Shown: positions 44,338 to 53,609 of the stretch, piece by piece
Position numbering within the stretch: the first letter of the stretch is position 1
Layout of the letters: every line of letters starts with the position of its first letter
Origin: Nitrospinota bacterium
GTDB taxonomy: Bacteria; JADFOP01
NCBI GenBank assembly: GCA_022562795.1
Contig: JADFOP010000005.1
Coordinates: forward strand, 16,747 to 80,746
Length of the DNA: 64,000 nt
Direction of reading: 5' to 3'
The notes under the pieces: generated by a model
Databases searched by the model: none
What the model saw: the letters and a program-made list of their open reading frames with translations, nothing else
Told to the model about the DNA's origin: nothing
Position numbers and translations under genes: made by a program

Positions 44338-45375
44338 ATGGCCGACCGCCTCCGCGACCTCCTTAACCATCGTCGCCAGCGGGTGGCGATAGCAATCTCA
44401 CTGGTAGTCGGGCTAGCCGCGGTCGGCGGATTCCTAAGCCTGCGCCACGCGATCTCAAGCCCCGCCAAACTACCGCCCGAAGACCGAACGCTCGTCATCC
44501 CAAACGGGGCCAGCCTGCCTACCATCGCCCGGCGCCTCGCCGACGCCGGGCTGGTTCGAAGCCCCTGGCGCTTTCGGCTCGCCGCACGCCTGTCGGGGGC
44601 CGCCACAAAGCTCCAAGCCGGCGAATACCGGCTCTCGACAGGGATGAGCCCCCGAGAGCTTACGCGCCTCCTCGTCGAGGGGCGCACCGTGGAGGTCAGC
44701 GTCACCATACCCGAGGGCCTGACCGTCCGGGAGGTGGCCAAGGCTATCGAGGCAGCTGGGCTGGCCGAAGTCACTGCGGTGGAGCGCCTGGCCACCGATC
44801 GGTCGTTCGTCTCCTCCCTGGGCATCGAGGCCCCAAGCCTCGAAGGCTATCTACATCCGGAAACCTACCGATTTCGCAAAGGCGCGGGAGCCCGCCCCGT
44901 CATCGCCGCCATGGTCGCGGCCACCATGTCCATCTTCGACGATGAAGCTGTTGCGCTGGCCTCTACCATGGGCCTCACCCCGCATGAAGTCCTTACCCTC
45001 GCCTCCATCGTGGAGAAAGAAACAGGAATGGCCGAGGAGCGGCCCCGCATCGCCGCCGTCTTCCTGAACCGTCTGGGGCGCTCTATTCTACTCCAGGCCG
45101 ACCCGACCGTTATCTACGCCCTGGGCGATGGCTTCGACGGCAACCTCACGCGCGACCACCTCAACCTGGACTCACCCTACAACACCTATCGTTACTCGGG
45201 CCTGCCGCCTACACCAATCGCAAACCCGGGTCGTGCCTCCATCGAAGCCGTCCTCCGGCCGGCCGACGTCGAGGATCTCTACTTTGTCGCCAAGCCAAAC
45301 GGGAGCCACCATTTCTCCGCCACCCTGCGGGAACACGAACGGGCCGTCCGCCGTTACCAGAGGGGGAGACGCTGA
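44338..45375 (+). CDS. mltG: Endolytic peptidoglycan transglycosylase MltG
   Basis: MltG cuts nascent glycan strands and ends their elongation. The 345-residue protein has one N-terminal membrane helix (VAIAISLVVGLAAVGGFLSL), a LysM-like region, the family Glu in TLASIVEKETGM, and RLGRSILLQADPTVIYALG followed by SPYNTYRYSGLPPTPIANP. Its ATG is 6 bp after the ruvX stop. Confidence 0.95.
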   Translation: MADRLRDLLNHRRQRVAIAISLVVGLAAVGGFLSLRHAISSPAKLPPEDRTLVIPNGASLPTIARRLADAGLVRSPWRFRLAARLSGAATKLQAGEYRLSTGMSPRELTRLLVEGRTVEVSVTIPEGLTVREVAKAIEAAGLAEVTAVERLATDRSFVSSLGIEAPSLEGYLHPETYRFRKGAGARPVIAAMVAATMSIFDDEAVALASTMGLTPHEVLTLASIVEKETGMAEERPRIAAVFLNRLGRSILLQADPTVIYALGDGFDGNLTRDHLNLDSPYNTYRYSGLPPTPIANPGRASIEAVLRPADVEDLYFVAKPNGSHHFSATLREHERAVRRYQRGRR

Positions 45376-45474
45376 GGCCCCCTCCACTCGCAGCAAGGTT
45401 TGTCATAAGGAGGCCCGCGTGGTACCATCATTAGGGAGCGGGCAATACCCCTGGAGCCCTATGGAGCAACACAG

Positions 45475-46173
45475 ATGTTCTATCGTTTCCGCCGTATTTT
45501 CGTCACCGGGCTGCTGGCCTCCCTCCCCCTAGTAGTTACCTTCTTTCTGCTCTCCTGGCTGTTCACCAAGCTCGACGGCCTCTCGCCCTTGCTGACCCGC
45601 GGCCTCATCGCCCTGGGTCTCCCCCTGACGCCCGGGTTCCGGATTCCCGGCCTCGGTCTAATCTTCACAATTGCCCTCGTTTTCATCGTCGGGGCCGTCA
45701 TCACAACCTTTGTGGGTCGCCGCATCGTAGAGATGGGCGAACGGATCGTGGAAAAAATCCCCCTTGTGCGGACGATCTACGGCGGGGCCAAACAGGTGGT
45801 CGATGCAGTGGCCTCGCAGCGGGGCGCGGCCTTCAACAAAGTCGTGATGCTGGAATATCCCCGGAAGGGTATCTACTCCATTGGATTCACCACATGCGAT
45901 AGCGAGGGCGAAATACAGGAATCCGACGAACGCCACCTGGTCAATGTCTTCATCCCCACTACGCCCAACCCCACCAGCGGCCTGCTGATCGTCATTCCCG
46001 AAGAAGACGCCGTCGTTCTATCCATGACCGTGGAGGAAGGTGTCAAATTCGTCATGTCAGGCGGACTCCTATCGCCTGAGGACTACAAGTCCGCCAAGGC
46101 TAAGGCTACCCCACCCTTAGTACAAAACGCTCCAACATCCAAGCAGCCTTCCACGCCTTCCGAAGGAGCCTAA
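45475..46173 (+). CDS. DUF502 family membrane protein
   Basis: The 232-residue protein has two membrane segments, TGLLASLPLVVTFFLLSWLF and FTIALVFIVGAVITTFVG, joined by an exposed loop, and the DUF502 cytoplasmic part (VRTIYGGAKQVVDAVASQ, GIYSIGFTTC, FIPTTPNPTSGLLIV). The function is unknown; in other bacteria and plants the family has been linked to membrane trafficking. Its 3' end (from 46127) is the left border of the duplicated block that follows. Confidence 0.9.
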   Translation: MFYRFRRIFVTGLLASLPLVVTFFLLSWLFTKLDGLSPLLTRGLIALGLPLTPGFRIPGLGLIFTIALVFIVGAVITTFVGRRIVEMGERIVEKIPLVRTIYGGAKQVVDAVASQRGAAFNKVVMLEYPRKGIYSIGFTTCDSEGEIQESDERHLVNVFIPTTPNPTSGLLIVIPEEDAVVLSMTVEEGVKFVMSGGLLSPEDYKSAKAKATPPLVQNAPTSKQPSTPSEGA

Positions 46174-46233
46174 CACCCTTTTTCCTCAAACCCATAGACC
46201 TATTAGGCCCGCACACCCCTACCTCTATAATCC

Positions 46234-46262
46234 TTGACACTAGAAGGTTTGTGTGATAGGCA
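46234..46262 (+). promoter_or_regulatory. Promoter-like site upstream of response regulator copy 1
   Basis: TTGACA (46234-46239) with TAGGCA 17 bp later (46257-46262). The same TTGACA (47733-47738) and the GTGTGATAG block recur in the second copy, so the site was carried by the duplication. Confidence 0.45.
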
Positions 46263-46324
46263 AAAGATCAGACGTGGGAGCGACTTCGGCGCACCTAGCA
46301 ACGGGGTTTTACCAGGAGGCCGGT

Positions 46325-47392
46325 ATGGGGAAGAAAATTTTATTGGCTGACGACAGCGTTACCTTCCAGAAAATTATTGAGCTTACCTTCGAAGGCGAGG
46401 GGTTCGACCTGGAGGTGGTGGGTAATGGTCGGGAGGCCCTCGAGCGGGCCGAAGCCTCGCCTCCAGATATTATCCTCGCCGACTTCACCATGCCAGGCCT
46501 CTCGGGGATTGAACTCTGTCGGAAGATTCGCGAGCACCCAGTCCTGAGCCCCGTTCCCGTCGTCCTCCTGACCAACATCCTCGATGAGTTTGACCGGTCC
46601 GAGGGCGATGCGGCAGGTGTCACCGCTTATGTAGAAAAACCCTTCGAGTCACAGTCCCTTATAGACCGCGTCCACGAGATTCTCAGCGGGGTCGACCCAG
46701 CCTCGATAGAGGCGCCAATCTCTCCGGCACACCCCCCCGCCGATGAGGTCTATCACATCTCCGAGGAGCCTGAGGAGGAGGTCGTGCCAGCTTCGATCAA
46801 GACCGAACGGGATGAGCTGCTCGAAGAGTTTTACCAGGCCACCGCTCAGTCCGCACCCAGCGTGGATGCCGAGGAGACCCTGACTCTCGTGGAGGTCGCA
46901 GAGAAGGAGACCGAGGCGCCGTCTCCCACAGCCGAGGAGTCTCAGGCTCCCCCTGTGCAGCCGGACATTTTGGCTCCCGAGGAGAAGCTGGATGAACCCC
47001 AGGTTGCCGAGGAGGAGGTGGATCAGCCCCTCGTTGCCGAGCAGAAGGTGGATCAGCCCCTCGTTGCCGAGGAGGAGCCATCGCCCGAGGCGTTCCTCTC
47101 CTGGATGGACTCCTACAGGGCCCCGACCGGCCTCGCCGAAAAAGACCGGCCAGCAGCAGAGCCTTCCACCGACCCACTGTCGGATGAAGTTACTGCCGCT
47201 GCCGGCGCCACCTTCGAGGAGGCCGCAGGTGATGCAGCTCAAGCCTACATAGACCAGATTATCCATCAGGTGGTCGAAGAGCTTACGCCCACCATCACCC
47301 AGGAAGTTGTGGAGCGCCTCGAGGCGACCGTCCCGCCTATCGCCGAGCGCATAATCAGGGAAGAGATCGAGAAATTGAAGCGGGACGCATGA
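46325..47392 (+). CDS. REC-domain response regulator with Pro/Glu-rich linker and conserved C-terminal helix, copy 1
   Basis: The 355-residue protein begins KKILLADDSVTFQKIIELTF, with acidic pair Asp9-Asp10, the phospho-acceptor in DIILADFTMPG, Thr in VLLTN and the lysine in VEKPF, a full receiver domain (1-120). An acidic, proline-rich linker follows with internal tandem repeats (EEVDQPLVAEQKVDQPLVAE). The C-terminus ITQEVVERLEATVPPIAERI and IREEIEKLKRD recalls the terminal helices of deltaproteobacterial REC proteins and of PopZ/DUF2497, suggesting a polymerisation or docking tail (inference). Start ATG 46325 has an AGGAGGCC site. Confidence 0.85.
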   Translation: MGKKILLADDSVTFQKIIELTFEGEGFDLEVVGNGREALERAEASPPDIILADFTMPGLSGIELCRKIREHPVLSPVPVVLLTNILDEFDRSEGDAAGVTAYVEKPFESQSLIDRVHEILSGVDPASIEAPISPAHPPADEVYHISEEPEEEVVPASIKTERDELLEEFYQATAQSAPSVDAEETLTLVEVAEKETEAPSPTAEESQAPPVQPDILAPEEKLDEPQVAEEEVDQPLVAEQKVDQPLVAEEEPSPEAFLSWMDSYRAPTGLAEKDRPAAEPSTDPLSDEVTAAAGATFEEAAGDAAQAYIDQIIHQVVEELTPTITQEVVERLEATVPPIAERIIREEIEKLKRDA

Positions 47393-47442
47393 GACATCAC
47401 ACCTCAATGTGACCAGAGTAACGCCCCAGCGCGGAGCACCCC

Positions 47443-47634
47443 GTGGGCACCCCAACCCTGCCTAAAGCATACGACTCGTCCTCTACGGAAGCCAATTGGT
47501 AAGACTCCTGGCTTGAACACGGGGTGTTTCACGCTGACGTCAACGCCGGGTTTCCACCGTTCCCCATCGTCATCCCCCCACCCAACATAACCGGCTCCCT
47601 TCACATGGACCGCACCCTCAACAAAACGCTCCAA
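47443..47634 (+). pseudogene. Truncated valS 5' remnant inside the tandem duplication
   Basis: A GTG at 47443 begins a reading (GTPTLPKAYDSSSTEANW) that matches the start of the intact valS (SVPTLPKVYDPASTEAKW) and stops at TAA where valS has TAC (Tyr). Nucleotide similarity, with substitutions and small changes, continues to the block ACGCTCCAA at 47626-47634, where it changes to the duplicated DUF502 end. The fragment covers only the first about 64 codons of valS. Confidence 0.9.
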
Positions 47635-47732
47635 CATCCAAGCAATCTTCCACGCCTTCCGAGGGAGCCTAACACCCTTCTCCCTCAATCTGATAGACCT
47701 GAAGGGCCGCCCCTCCCCGGCCTCTAAAGTCC

Positions 47733-47761
47733 TTGACACCATAGGGTTCGTGTGATAGCAA
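47733..47761 (+). promoter_or_regulatory. Promoter-like site upstream of response regulator copy 2
   Basis: TTGACA (47733-47738) with TAGCAA 17 bp later, a copy of the site at 46234. The sequence between the two elements differs at several positions. Confidence 0.45.
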
Positions 47762-47822
47762 AAGACCATACGTGGAAGTGGATTCGGCGCACCTGGCAAC
47801 GGGGTTTCACCAGGAGGCCGGT

Positions 47823-48860
47823 ATGGGGAAGAAAATTTTGTTGGCTGACGACAGCGTCACCATACAAAAGATTATCGAGCTTACCTTCGAAGGCGAAGGG
47901 TTCGACCTGGAGGTGGTGGGCGACGGTCAGGAGGCCCTCGAGCGTGCCGAAGCGTCACCTCCCGATATTATTCTCGCCGACTTCACCATGCCAGGCTTAT
48001 CGGGGATGGATCTCTGTCGGAGGATTCGCGAGCACCCGGTCCTCAGCCCCGTTCCCGTCGTGCTCCTGACCAACAGCTTCGATGAGTTCGACCGGTCCGA
48101 GGGCGATGCCGCCGGTGTCACCGCTTATGTAGAAAAACCCTTCGAGTCACAGTCCCTCATTGACCGCGTCCACGAGATTCTCAGCGGGGTCGACCCAACC
48201 TCGATAGAGGCGCCAATCTCTCCGGAACACCCCCCCGCCGATGAGGTCGACCTCATCTCGGAGGAGCCACCGGAGGAGGTCGTCCCAGCTTCGATCAAGA
48301 CCAAACGGGATGAGTTGCTCGAAGAGTTTCACCAGGCCACCGCTCAGTCCGCACCCAGCGTGGACGCCGAGGAGACCCCGATTCTCGAGAAGGTCGTAGA
48401 GAAGGAGACCGAGGCGCCGTCTCCCACAGCGGAGGAGCCTCAGTCTCCCCCTGCTCCCCCGGACATTTTGGCTCCCGAGGAGAAGCTGGATGAACCCCAG
48501 GCTGTCGAGGATGAGGCGGATCTGCCCCTCGTTGCCGAGGAGGAGCCACCGCCCCAGGAGTTCACCTCCACATTTGACCCCATCGGAGCCGCGACCAGCC
48601 ATGTAGAAGAAGCCCGGGAGCCAGCCGAGCCTTCCCCTGCCCCACTTTCGGATGATGCCACGGCCGCCGCCGGTGCCACCATCGAGGATGCCGTAGGTGA
48701 TGCCGTCCGCTCTTACATCGACCAGCTTATCCATCAGGCGGTCGAAGAGCTTACTCCTACCATCACCCAGGAAGTGGTGGAGCGCCTCGAGGCGACCTTT
48801 CCCTCTATCGCCGAACGCATAATCAGGGAAGAGGTCGAGAAATTGAAGCGGGGCGAATGA
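47823..48860 (+). CDS. REC-domain response regulator, copy 2
   Basis: The 345-residue paralogue of the preceding protein keeps all receiver residues (ILLADDSVTIQKIIELTF, LADFTMPGLSGMD, VLLTN, YVEKPF) and the C-terminal VVERLEATFPSIAERI/REEVEKLKRGE tail. The linker is shorter and lacks the VDQPLVAE repeat seen in copy 1, and the region before the tail differs (EFTSTFDPIGAATSHVEEA). Start ATG 47823 with AGGAGGCC. Retention of both genes intact suggests separate use. Confidence 0.85.
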   Translation: MGKKILLADDSVTIQKIIELTFEGEGFDLEVVGDGQEALERAEASPPDIILADFTMPGLSGMDLCRRIREHPVLSPVPVVLLTNSFDEFDRSEGDAAGVTAYVEKPFESQSLIDRVHEILSGVDPTSIEAPISPEHPPADEVDLISEEPPEEVVPASIKTKRDELLEEFHQATAQSAPSVDAEETPILEKVVEKETEAPSPTAEEPQSPPAPPDILAPEEKLDEPQAVEDEADLPLVAEEEPPPQEFTSTFDPIGAATSHVEEAREPAEPSPAPLSDDATAAAGATIEDAVGDAVRSYIDQLIHQAVEELTPTITQEVVERLEATFPSIAERIIREEVEKLKRGE

Positions 48861-48910
48861 GACACCACTCATCCAGGCGGCCAGAGTAACGCCCCGGCGC
48901 GGAGCACCAC

Positions 48911-51619
48911 GTGAGCGTCCCAACCCTGCCTAAAGTCTACGACCCTGCCTCGACGGAAGCCAAATGGTACAACTTCTGGCTTGAACAGGGCTTGTTTCAC
49001 GCTGACGTCAACTCTGACGCTCCTCCCTTCTCTATCGTCATCCCCCCACCCAACATAACCGGCTCTCTCCACATGGGCCACGCCCTCAACAACACGCTCC
49101 AAGACATCCTGACGCGGTGGAAGCGGATGGAGGGGCACAATGTCCTCTGGATGCCCGGCACCGACCATGCAGGAATAGCCACCCAAAACGTAATCGAGCA
49201 GCAGCTCGCCGACGAAGGGACTGACCGCCACGCCCTCGGCCGGGATGCCTTCGTCGAAAGAGTCTGGGCCTGGCGGGAGGAATCGGGCGGCACGATCGTC
49301 GAGCAACTCAAGAGGCTCGGGGCCTCGTGCGATTGGGAGCGGGAGCGGTTCACGATGGACGAGGCTCTCTCGAGGGCGGTGCGGGAGGTCTTCGTCCGCC
49401 TCTGGGAAGATGGACTCATATATCGCGACTACTACATCATCAACTGGTGCCCTCGCTGTCTAACGGCCCTAAGCGACCTGGAGGTGGACTACCACGAGAT
49501 CGCGGGCCGCCTCTACTACATCCGGTACCCCTTGGCCGACGGCTCCGGCCACCTTATTATCGCCACGACCCGGCCCGAGACCATGCTTGGCGACACGGCC
49601 GTGGCCGTCCACCCCGAGGACGACCGCTACCGTCATCTCGTTGGCCAGACCGCCATCCTCCCGTTGGCGGCCCGCCGCCTTCCACTGATAGCCGACGAGC
49701 ACGTCGACCCGGCTTTCGGCACCGGCACCCTCAAGGTGACGCCGGCCCACGACCCGTACGATTTCGAAATCGGGCTCCGCCACGGGCTAGACCAAGTGAT
49801 CGCAATAGACGAAAGAGCCTGCATGGACGTGCCTGAGCTCCCGTATCACGGCCAAGATAGATTTACAGCACGTGATAATATTGTCAAGGACCTTAGGGCC
49901 CAAGAGCTCCTGGAGAAAATCGAAGACCATCCTCACTCCGTTGGCCACTGCTATCGCTGCCAAACCATCGTCGAGCCGACCCTATCGCTCCAGTGGTTCG
50001 TTAAGACGAAACCGCTGGCAGAGCCCGCCATCGCGGCCGTCAAGGAGGGGCGCATCCGAATCGTCCCAAAGGGATGGGAGAAGACCTACTTTGAGTGGAT
50101 GTACAACATCAAGGACTGGTGCATCTCACGCCAAATCTGGTGGGGCCACCGCATCCCTGCGTGGCTCTGCGCCTCTTGCGGCCTATACACCGTGAGCCGC
50201 GAGGATACTATCGAGGCTTGCGTCCATTGCGGGGCTTCGGAAATCACTCAGGAAACCGACGTCCTCGATACCTGGTTCTCCTCCGCTCTGTGGCCATTCT
50301 CCACCATGGGGTGGCCCGACCAGACAGAGGAGCTCGCCCTGTTCTACCCCACCAGCGTCCTCGTCACCGGTTTCGATATCCTCTTTTTCTGGGTGGCGCG
50401 GATGATCATGATGGGGCTCAAGTTCATGGGCGATGTCCCCTTTCGAGACGTTTACATCCACGCCCTGGTTCGGGACGAGCGCGGCGAGAAGATGAGCAAG
50501 TCGAAGGGAAACGTCATCGACCCGCTCATAATGATGGAGAACTACGGCACCGACGCCATCCGCTTCACCCTGGCGGCCCTCGCCGCCCACGGCCGGGACG
50601 TAAAGCTCTCCGAACAGGTCATCACCGGATACCGGAACTTCGCCAACAAGCTTTGGAACGCCACACGGTTCGTCCTAATGCGCCTGGAAGACTACGACCC
50701 GACCGCGCCCGTGGAGGAGGCCACGGAGTTGGCCGACCGATGGATTCTAAGCCGCCTGAGCCGCCTAGAATTCACCGTCCGAGAGGCCCTCGAGTCCTAC
50801 AAGCTCAACGAGGCCTGCCAAGCAATCTACCAGTTTGTCTGGCACGAGTTCTGCGACTGGTACGTTGAGCTCGTCAAGCCCCGCCTGGCCACCCCCGGCT
50901 CAAGCCGGGACACCGCCCGCTCCGTCTTGTTGAGGGTGCTGGATAGAATCGTCCGGCTGCTCCACCCCTTCATGCCATTCCTTACCGAGGAGATATGGCA
51001 CCACCTGCCCGGCACGGATGGAAGCGTCACCGTGGCCCCTTTTCCTGCTGCATCCAAGGCGGGCATCGATCAGAATGCAGAGGCCGACATGGCGCGGATC
51101 ATAGAGGCGGTGGCAGCCATCCGGACCGTTCGAGGCGAGATGAAGAACCTAACACCTGGAATGACGGTCGATGTGTTCATCCACACGGCTGACGAGGGCC
51201 TATCTACCCTGTACATAAACCACGAGAAATATATAACGGATTTAGCCCGCGTGGGTGAACTGCATGTCGATCCCGCTGAACCCAAGCCTGCTGGTGCGGC
51301 CGTAACTATCGTCGACGGGGCAGAGATTTTTATCGTTTTAGACAAGGATATGGCCTTGGTTATCGCCGAGGAGCAGAAGCGCCTTGAAAAGGAACTGAAG
51401 AAGGTCCGCCGAGAGCTCACGATGGTCGAGAAGAAGCTGGCCAACGAGGACTATTTGACCAAGGCTCCAGAGGCAGTGGTAGCAAAAGAGAAGGGGCGCC
51501 ACGCTTCACTCTTAGGAAAGGAGACCCGCCTCAAGGGCTCCATCACCTCACTCCTGCAGCAGGGTCCCGAGGAGGGCCAGGCTGATTCCCCACAAGGCGA
51601 TGACGACCCTCAAAGGTGA
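48911..51619 (+). CDS. valS: Valyl-tRNA synthetase
   Basis: ValS charges tRNA-Val. The 902-residue protein has the HIGH motif as SLHMGHALNN (about 53-56), the editing domain TTRPETMLGDTAVAVHPED, the catalytic GEKMSKSKGN loop (about 526-531), the anticodon-binding domain, and a C-terminal coiled coil (EEQKRLEKELKKVRRELTM). The start is a GTG at 48911. The first about 180 bp are also present as a decayed copy at 47443-47634. The 3' end overlaps birA by 20 bp. Confidence 0.97.
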   Translation: MSVPTLPKVYDPASTEAKWYNFWLEQGLFHADVNSDAPPFSIVIPPPNITGSLHMGHALNNTLQDILTRWKRMEGHNVLWMPGTDHAGIATQNVIEQQLADEGTDRHALGRDAFVERVWAWREESGGTIVEQLKRLGASCDWERERFTMDEALSRAVREVFVRLWEDGLIYRDYYIINWCPRCLTALSDLEVDYHEIAGRLYYIRYPLADGSGHLIIATTRPETMLGDTAVAVHPEDDRYRHLVGQTAILPLAARRLPLIADEHVDPAFGTGTLKVTPAHDPYDFEIGLRHGLDQVIAIDERACMDVPELPYHGQDRFTARDNIVKDLRAQELLEKIEDHPHSVGHCYRCQTIVEPTLSLQWFVKTKPLAEPAIAAVKEGRIRIVPKGWEKTYFEWMYNIKDWCISRQIWWGHRIPAWLCASCGLYTVSREDTIEACVHCGASEITQETDVLDTWFSSALWPFSTMGWPDQTEELALFYPTSVLVTGFDILFFWVARMIMMGLKFMGDVPFRDVYIHALVRDERGEKMSKSKGNVIDPLIMMENYGTDAIRFTLAALAAHGRDVKLSEQVITGYRNFANKLWNATRFVLMRLEDYDPTAPVEEATELADRWILSRLSRLEFTVREALESYKLNEACQAIYQFVWHEFCDWYVELVKPRLATPGSSRDTARSVLLRVLDRIVRLLHPFMPFLTEEIWHHLPGTDGSVTVAPFPAASKAGIDQNAEADMARIIEAVAAIRTVRGEMKNLTPGMTVDVFIHTADEGLSTLYINHEKYITDLARVGELHVDPAEPKPAGAAVTIVDGAEIFIVLDKDMALVIAEEQKRLEKELKKVRRELTMVEKKLANEDYLTKAPEAVVAKEKGRHASLLGKETRLKGSITSLLQQGPEEGQADSPQGDDDPQR

Positions 51620-52409
51620 ACGGCTTGAGCTGGGCCTCCACAGCGCAACTGTGATAGGCGGAGAGGTCTGGCACTACGGAGAGGTCGGCTCCACCAACGA
51701 CGTCTGCAAGGAGCTTGCGGCATCGGGTGCGCCTGAGGGATGTTGCGTGGTGGCCGACGGGCAGAGGGGGGGCCGGGGCCGGATGGGACGGGCCTGGTTT
51801 TCGCCCCCGCTTGAGGGCCTCTACATGTCTTGTCTGCTGCGGCCGTCGTTGGCGTCAGAGTCGTTGCCTCTCTGCACGCTCATGGCAGGAGGGGCCACGG
51901 CCCGGGCCCTCGTCGAGGCGACGGGGGCGGAGGTGCGGCTCAAATGGCCCAACGATCTTACTATCGACGAGAAAAAGCTGGGCGGCATTCTCACCGAGTT
52001 GCTTACCCCACCCGGCGAGGCGCCCGTAGTGGTCATCGGTATTGGAATCAACGTCACAACACCGCCCGAGGCCTTTCCCCAGGAGCTCCAGACAACCACC
52101 ACATCGCTCCTCGAGGCCACCGGGCGCTCCTTTGAGCGCCTGGTCCTCCTGAAAGCCATCCTCCTGGAGCTAGATGAGGCCTACAACGCTTTTCGACAGA
52201 AGGGGCCTGGCCCCGTCCTGGAGGCGTGGAGGTCTTTTGCCGCTACCCTGGGCCAGCGGGTTATGGTAAAGATGACCGATGGAACGCTGGAGGGCGATGC
52301 CGTCGGACTCACAGAAGGCGGCCACTTAGTGGTGCGAACCGCCGAGGGGCGTGAGGTGCCTGTCCTCGAGGGCGACGTGGTGCACCTTCGAAGCGGCCCG
52401 CCCAACTGA
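51600..52409 (+). CDS. birA: Biotin-[acetyl-CoA-carboxylase] ligase
   Basis: BirA attaches biotin to AccB. The 269-residue protein has the catalytic loop GQRGGRGRMGRAW, LKWPNDLTIDEKKLGGILTE and VIGIGINVT, and the small C-terminal SH3-like domain. The N-terminal DNA-binding helix-turn-helix of the E. coli form is absent, so it should not act as a repressor. The ATG overlaps valS by 20 bp. Confidence 0.95.
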   Translation: MTTLKGERLELGLHSATVIGGEVWHYGEVGSTNDVCKELAASGAPEGCCVVADGQRGGRGRMGRAWFSPPLEGLYMSCLLRPSLASESLPLCTLMAGGATARALVEATGAEVRLKWPNDLTIDEKKLGGILTELLTPPGEAPVVVIGIGINVTTPPEAFPQELQTTTTSLLEATGRSFERLVLLKAILLELDEAYNAFRQKGPGPVLEAWRSFAATLGQRVMVKMTDGTLEGDAVGLTEGGHLVVRTAEGREVPVLEGDVVHLRSGPPN

Positions 52410-52419
52410 GGAAACGTAC

Positions 52420-53190
52420 GTGCTACTGGTGATGGATATTGGGAATACCAATACAGTCCTAGGAGTGTACGAGGGCGAGCGGCTGCTTAATGATTGGCGA
52501 ATAACCACGCAGCCTCACCAAACGGCTGACGAGTACGGCATCATTCTCAAAGAACTTTTCGACCTTGCCGGAATGAGTTTCGACAACATCACCGATCTGA
52601 TTCTCTCCTGCGTCGTGCCGCCCCTGGAGATGGTGGTCGCAGAGATGGCCAGAAAATACTTCGATCTGGAACCGCTCATTGTGGGACCCGGCACCAAGAC
52701 GGGCATGCCGGTGCTTTACGAAAACCCGCGTGACGTAGGGGCGGATCGGATTGTCAACGGCGTGGCCGCCATAGAGAAATACGGCACCCCGTGCATAGTT
52801 ATAGACTTTGGAACCGCAACCACTTTCGACGCGATCTCGGCCGACGGAGAATATCTGGGTGGCATCATAACCCCAGGGATCCTCCTCTCCTATGAGGCTC
52901 TCTTCCACAAGGCGGCCAAGCTGCCCCTGGTCGATATGGCCAAACCCAAATCGGTCATCGGCCGAACTACGGTCGCCAGCATGCAATCTGGCATGCTCTA
53001 CGGGTACGTCGGCCTCGTGGAGGGCATTGTAGCCCGGATGAAAGAGGAGCTGGGGGGCGAGCCGAAAGTCATCGGCACGGGCGGACTCGTCGAGACCATC
53101 GCCCGTGAGACCGACGTCATAATGACCGTCGATCACTCCCTCGCCCTGGAGGGGCTCCGCCTCATTTACGAGCGGAATCTACCCAAATAA
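52420..53190 (+). CDS. coaX: Type III pantothenate kinase
   Basis: CoaX phosphorylates pantothenate, the first step of CoA synthesis. The product (about 256 residues) shows the ASKHA motifs: VMDIGNTNTVLGVY, NPRDVGADRIVNGVA, CIVIDFGTATTFDAIS and LGGIITPGI. The start is a GTG at 52420, with GAGG 8 bp before; an in-frame ATG at 52432 is also possible. birA and coaX are common neighbours. Confidence 0.94.
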   Translation: MLLVMDIGNTNTVLGVYEGERLLNDWRITTQPHQTADEYGIILKELFDLAGMSFDNITDLILSCVVPPLEMVVAEMARKYFDLEPLIVGPGTKTGMPVLYENPRDVGADRIVNGVAAIEKYGTPCIVIDFGTATTFDAISADGEYLGGIITPGILLSYEALFHKAAKLPLVDMAKPKSVIGRTTVASMQSGMLYGYVGLVEGIVARMKEELGGEPKVIGTGGLVETIARETDVIMTVDHSLALEGLRLIYERNLPK

Positions 53191-53609
53191 TGGCCCTGAT
53201 AGGTAGCCATTGAAGGTCCGTAGGGTGTTTTTCAACATTTCCCTTATTTTTGTAGAGAAAACCTGCTTGACAATTTCGCGGATTTGGTAATATTAATAAA
53301 ATAGGGGTGAAACGTTCGGGCTGAGAGGGGAATTCCGTGCAATGCTCCATTCTTTGCGGGAATTTCCACTTTTCCGAACTGCACCTAACCTTCAAAGCAA
53401 TCACGAGACACAGTCAAAAGCTAGCCCACACCGTGGGAGACCGACGTTAGCGGCTCTCATAGAGATGGTCCATGCCTGGTCACGCCACCCAGAACTCTCT
53501 CATGATAGAGTCAGCCTGTCATCTGGCCGCCTTTTCGATAGCTGACCGACGCTCCCAGGCTCATCCATGTTTACTTGCCACCCATATTTGGTGAAAGGAG
53601 GGACGTATT
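53191..53609. other. Intergenic region coaX / gltA with promoter
   Basis: About 420 bp without a gene. TTGACA at 53267-53272 is followed by AT-rich TAATAT/TATTAA boxes at about 53288-53296 (spacer 15-18 bp), the best promoter candidate for gltA. The gltA ribosome site is GAAAGGAGGG at about 53592-53601. Confidence 0.55.

Larger units (their letters stand above)
46127..49093 (+). repeat. Tandem duplication, two copies of about 1.5 kb
   Basis: Unit 1 (46127-47625) and unit 2 (47626-49093) each contain the end of DUF502, a promoter-like site, a response regulator and the start of valS. The 9-bp block ACGCTCCAA occurs at all three borders: 46127-46135, 47626-47634 and 49094-49102. It is therefore the likely microhomology used by the recombination. 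The copies have diverged by many substitutions, so the event is not recent. Confidence 0.9.

Noticed and set aside
46174-47822. Mobile element as the cause of the duplicated block
   Set aside because: No transposase, terminal inverted repeats or target duplications; the 9-bp microhomology explains the event.
53310-53332. GGGCTGAGAGGGG resembling the start of a THI-box (TPP riboswitch)
   Set aside because: The downstream CUGAUC...AAUGCCAGCG part is absent, and the next gene is citrate synthase.
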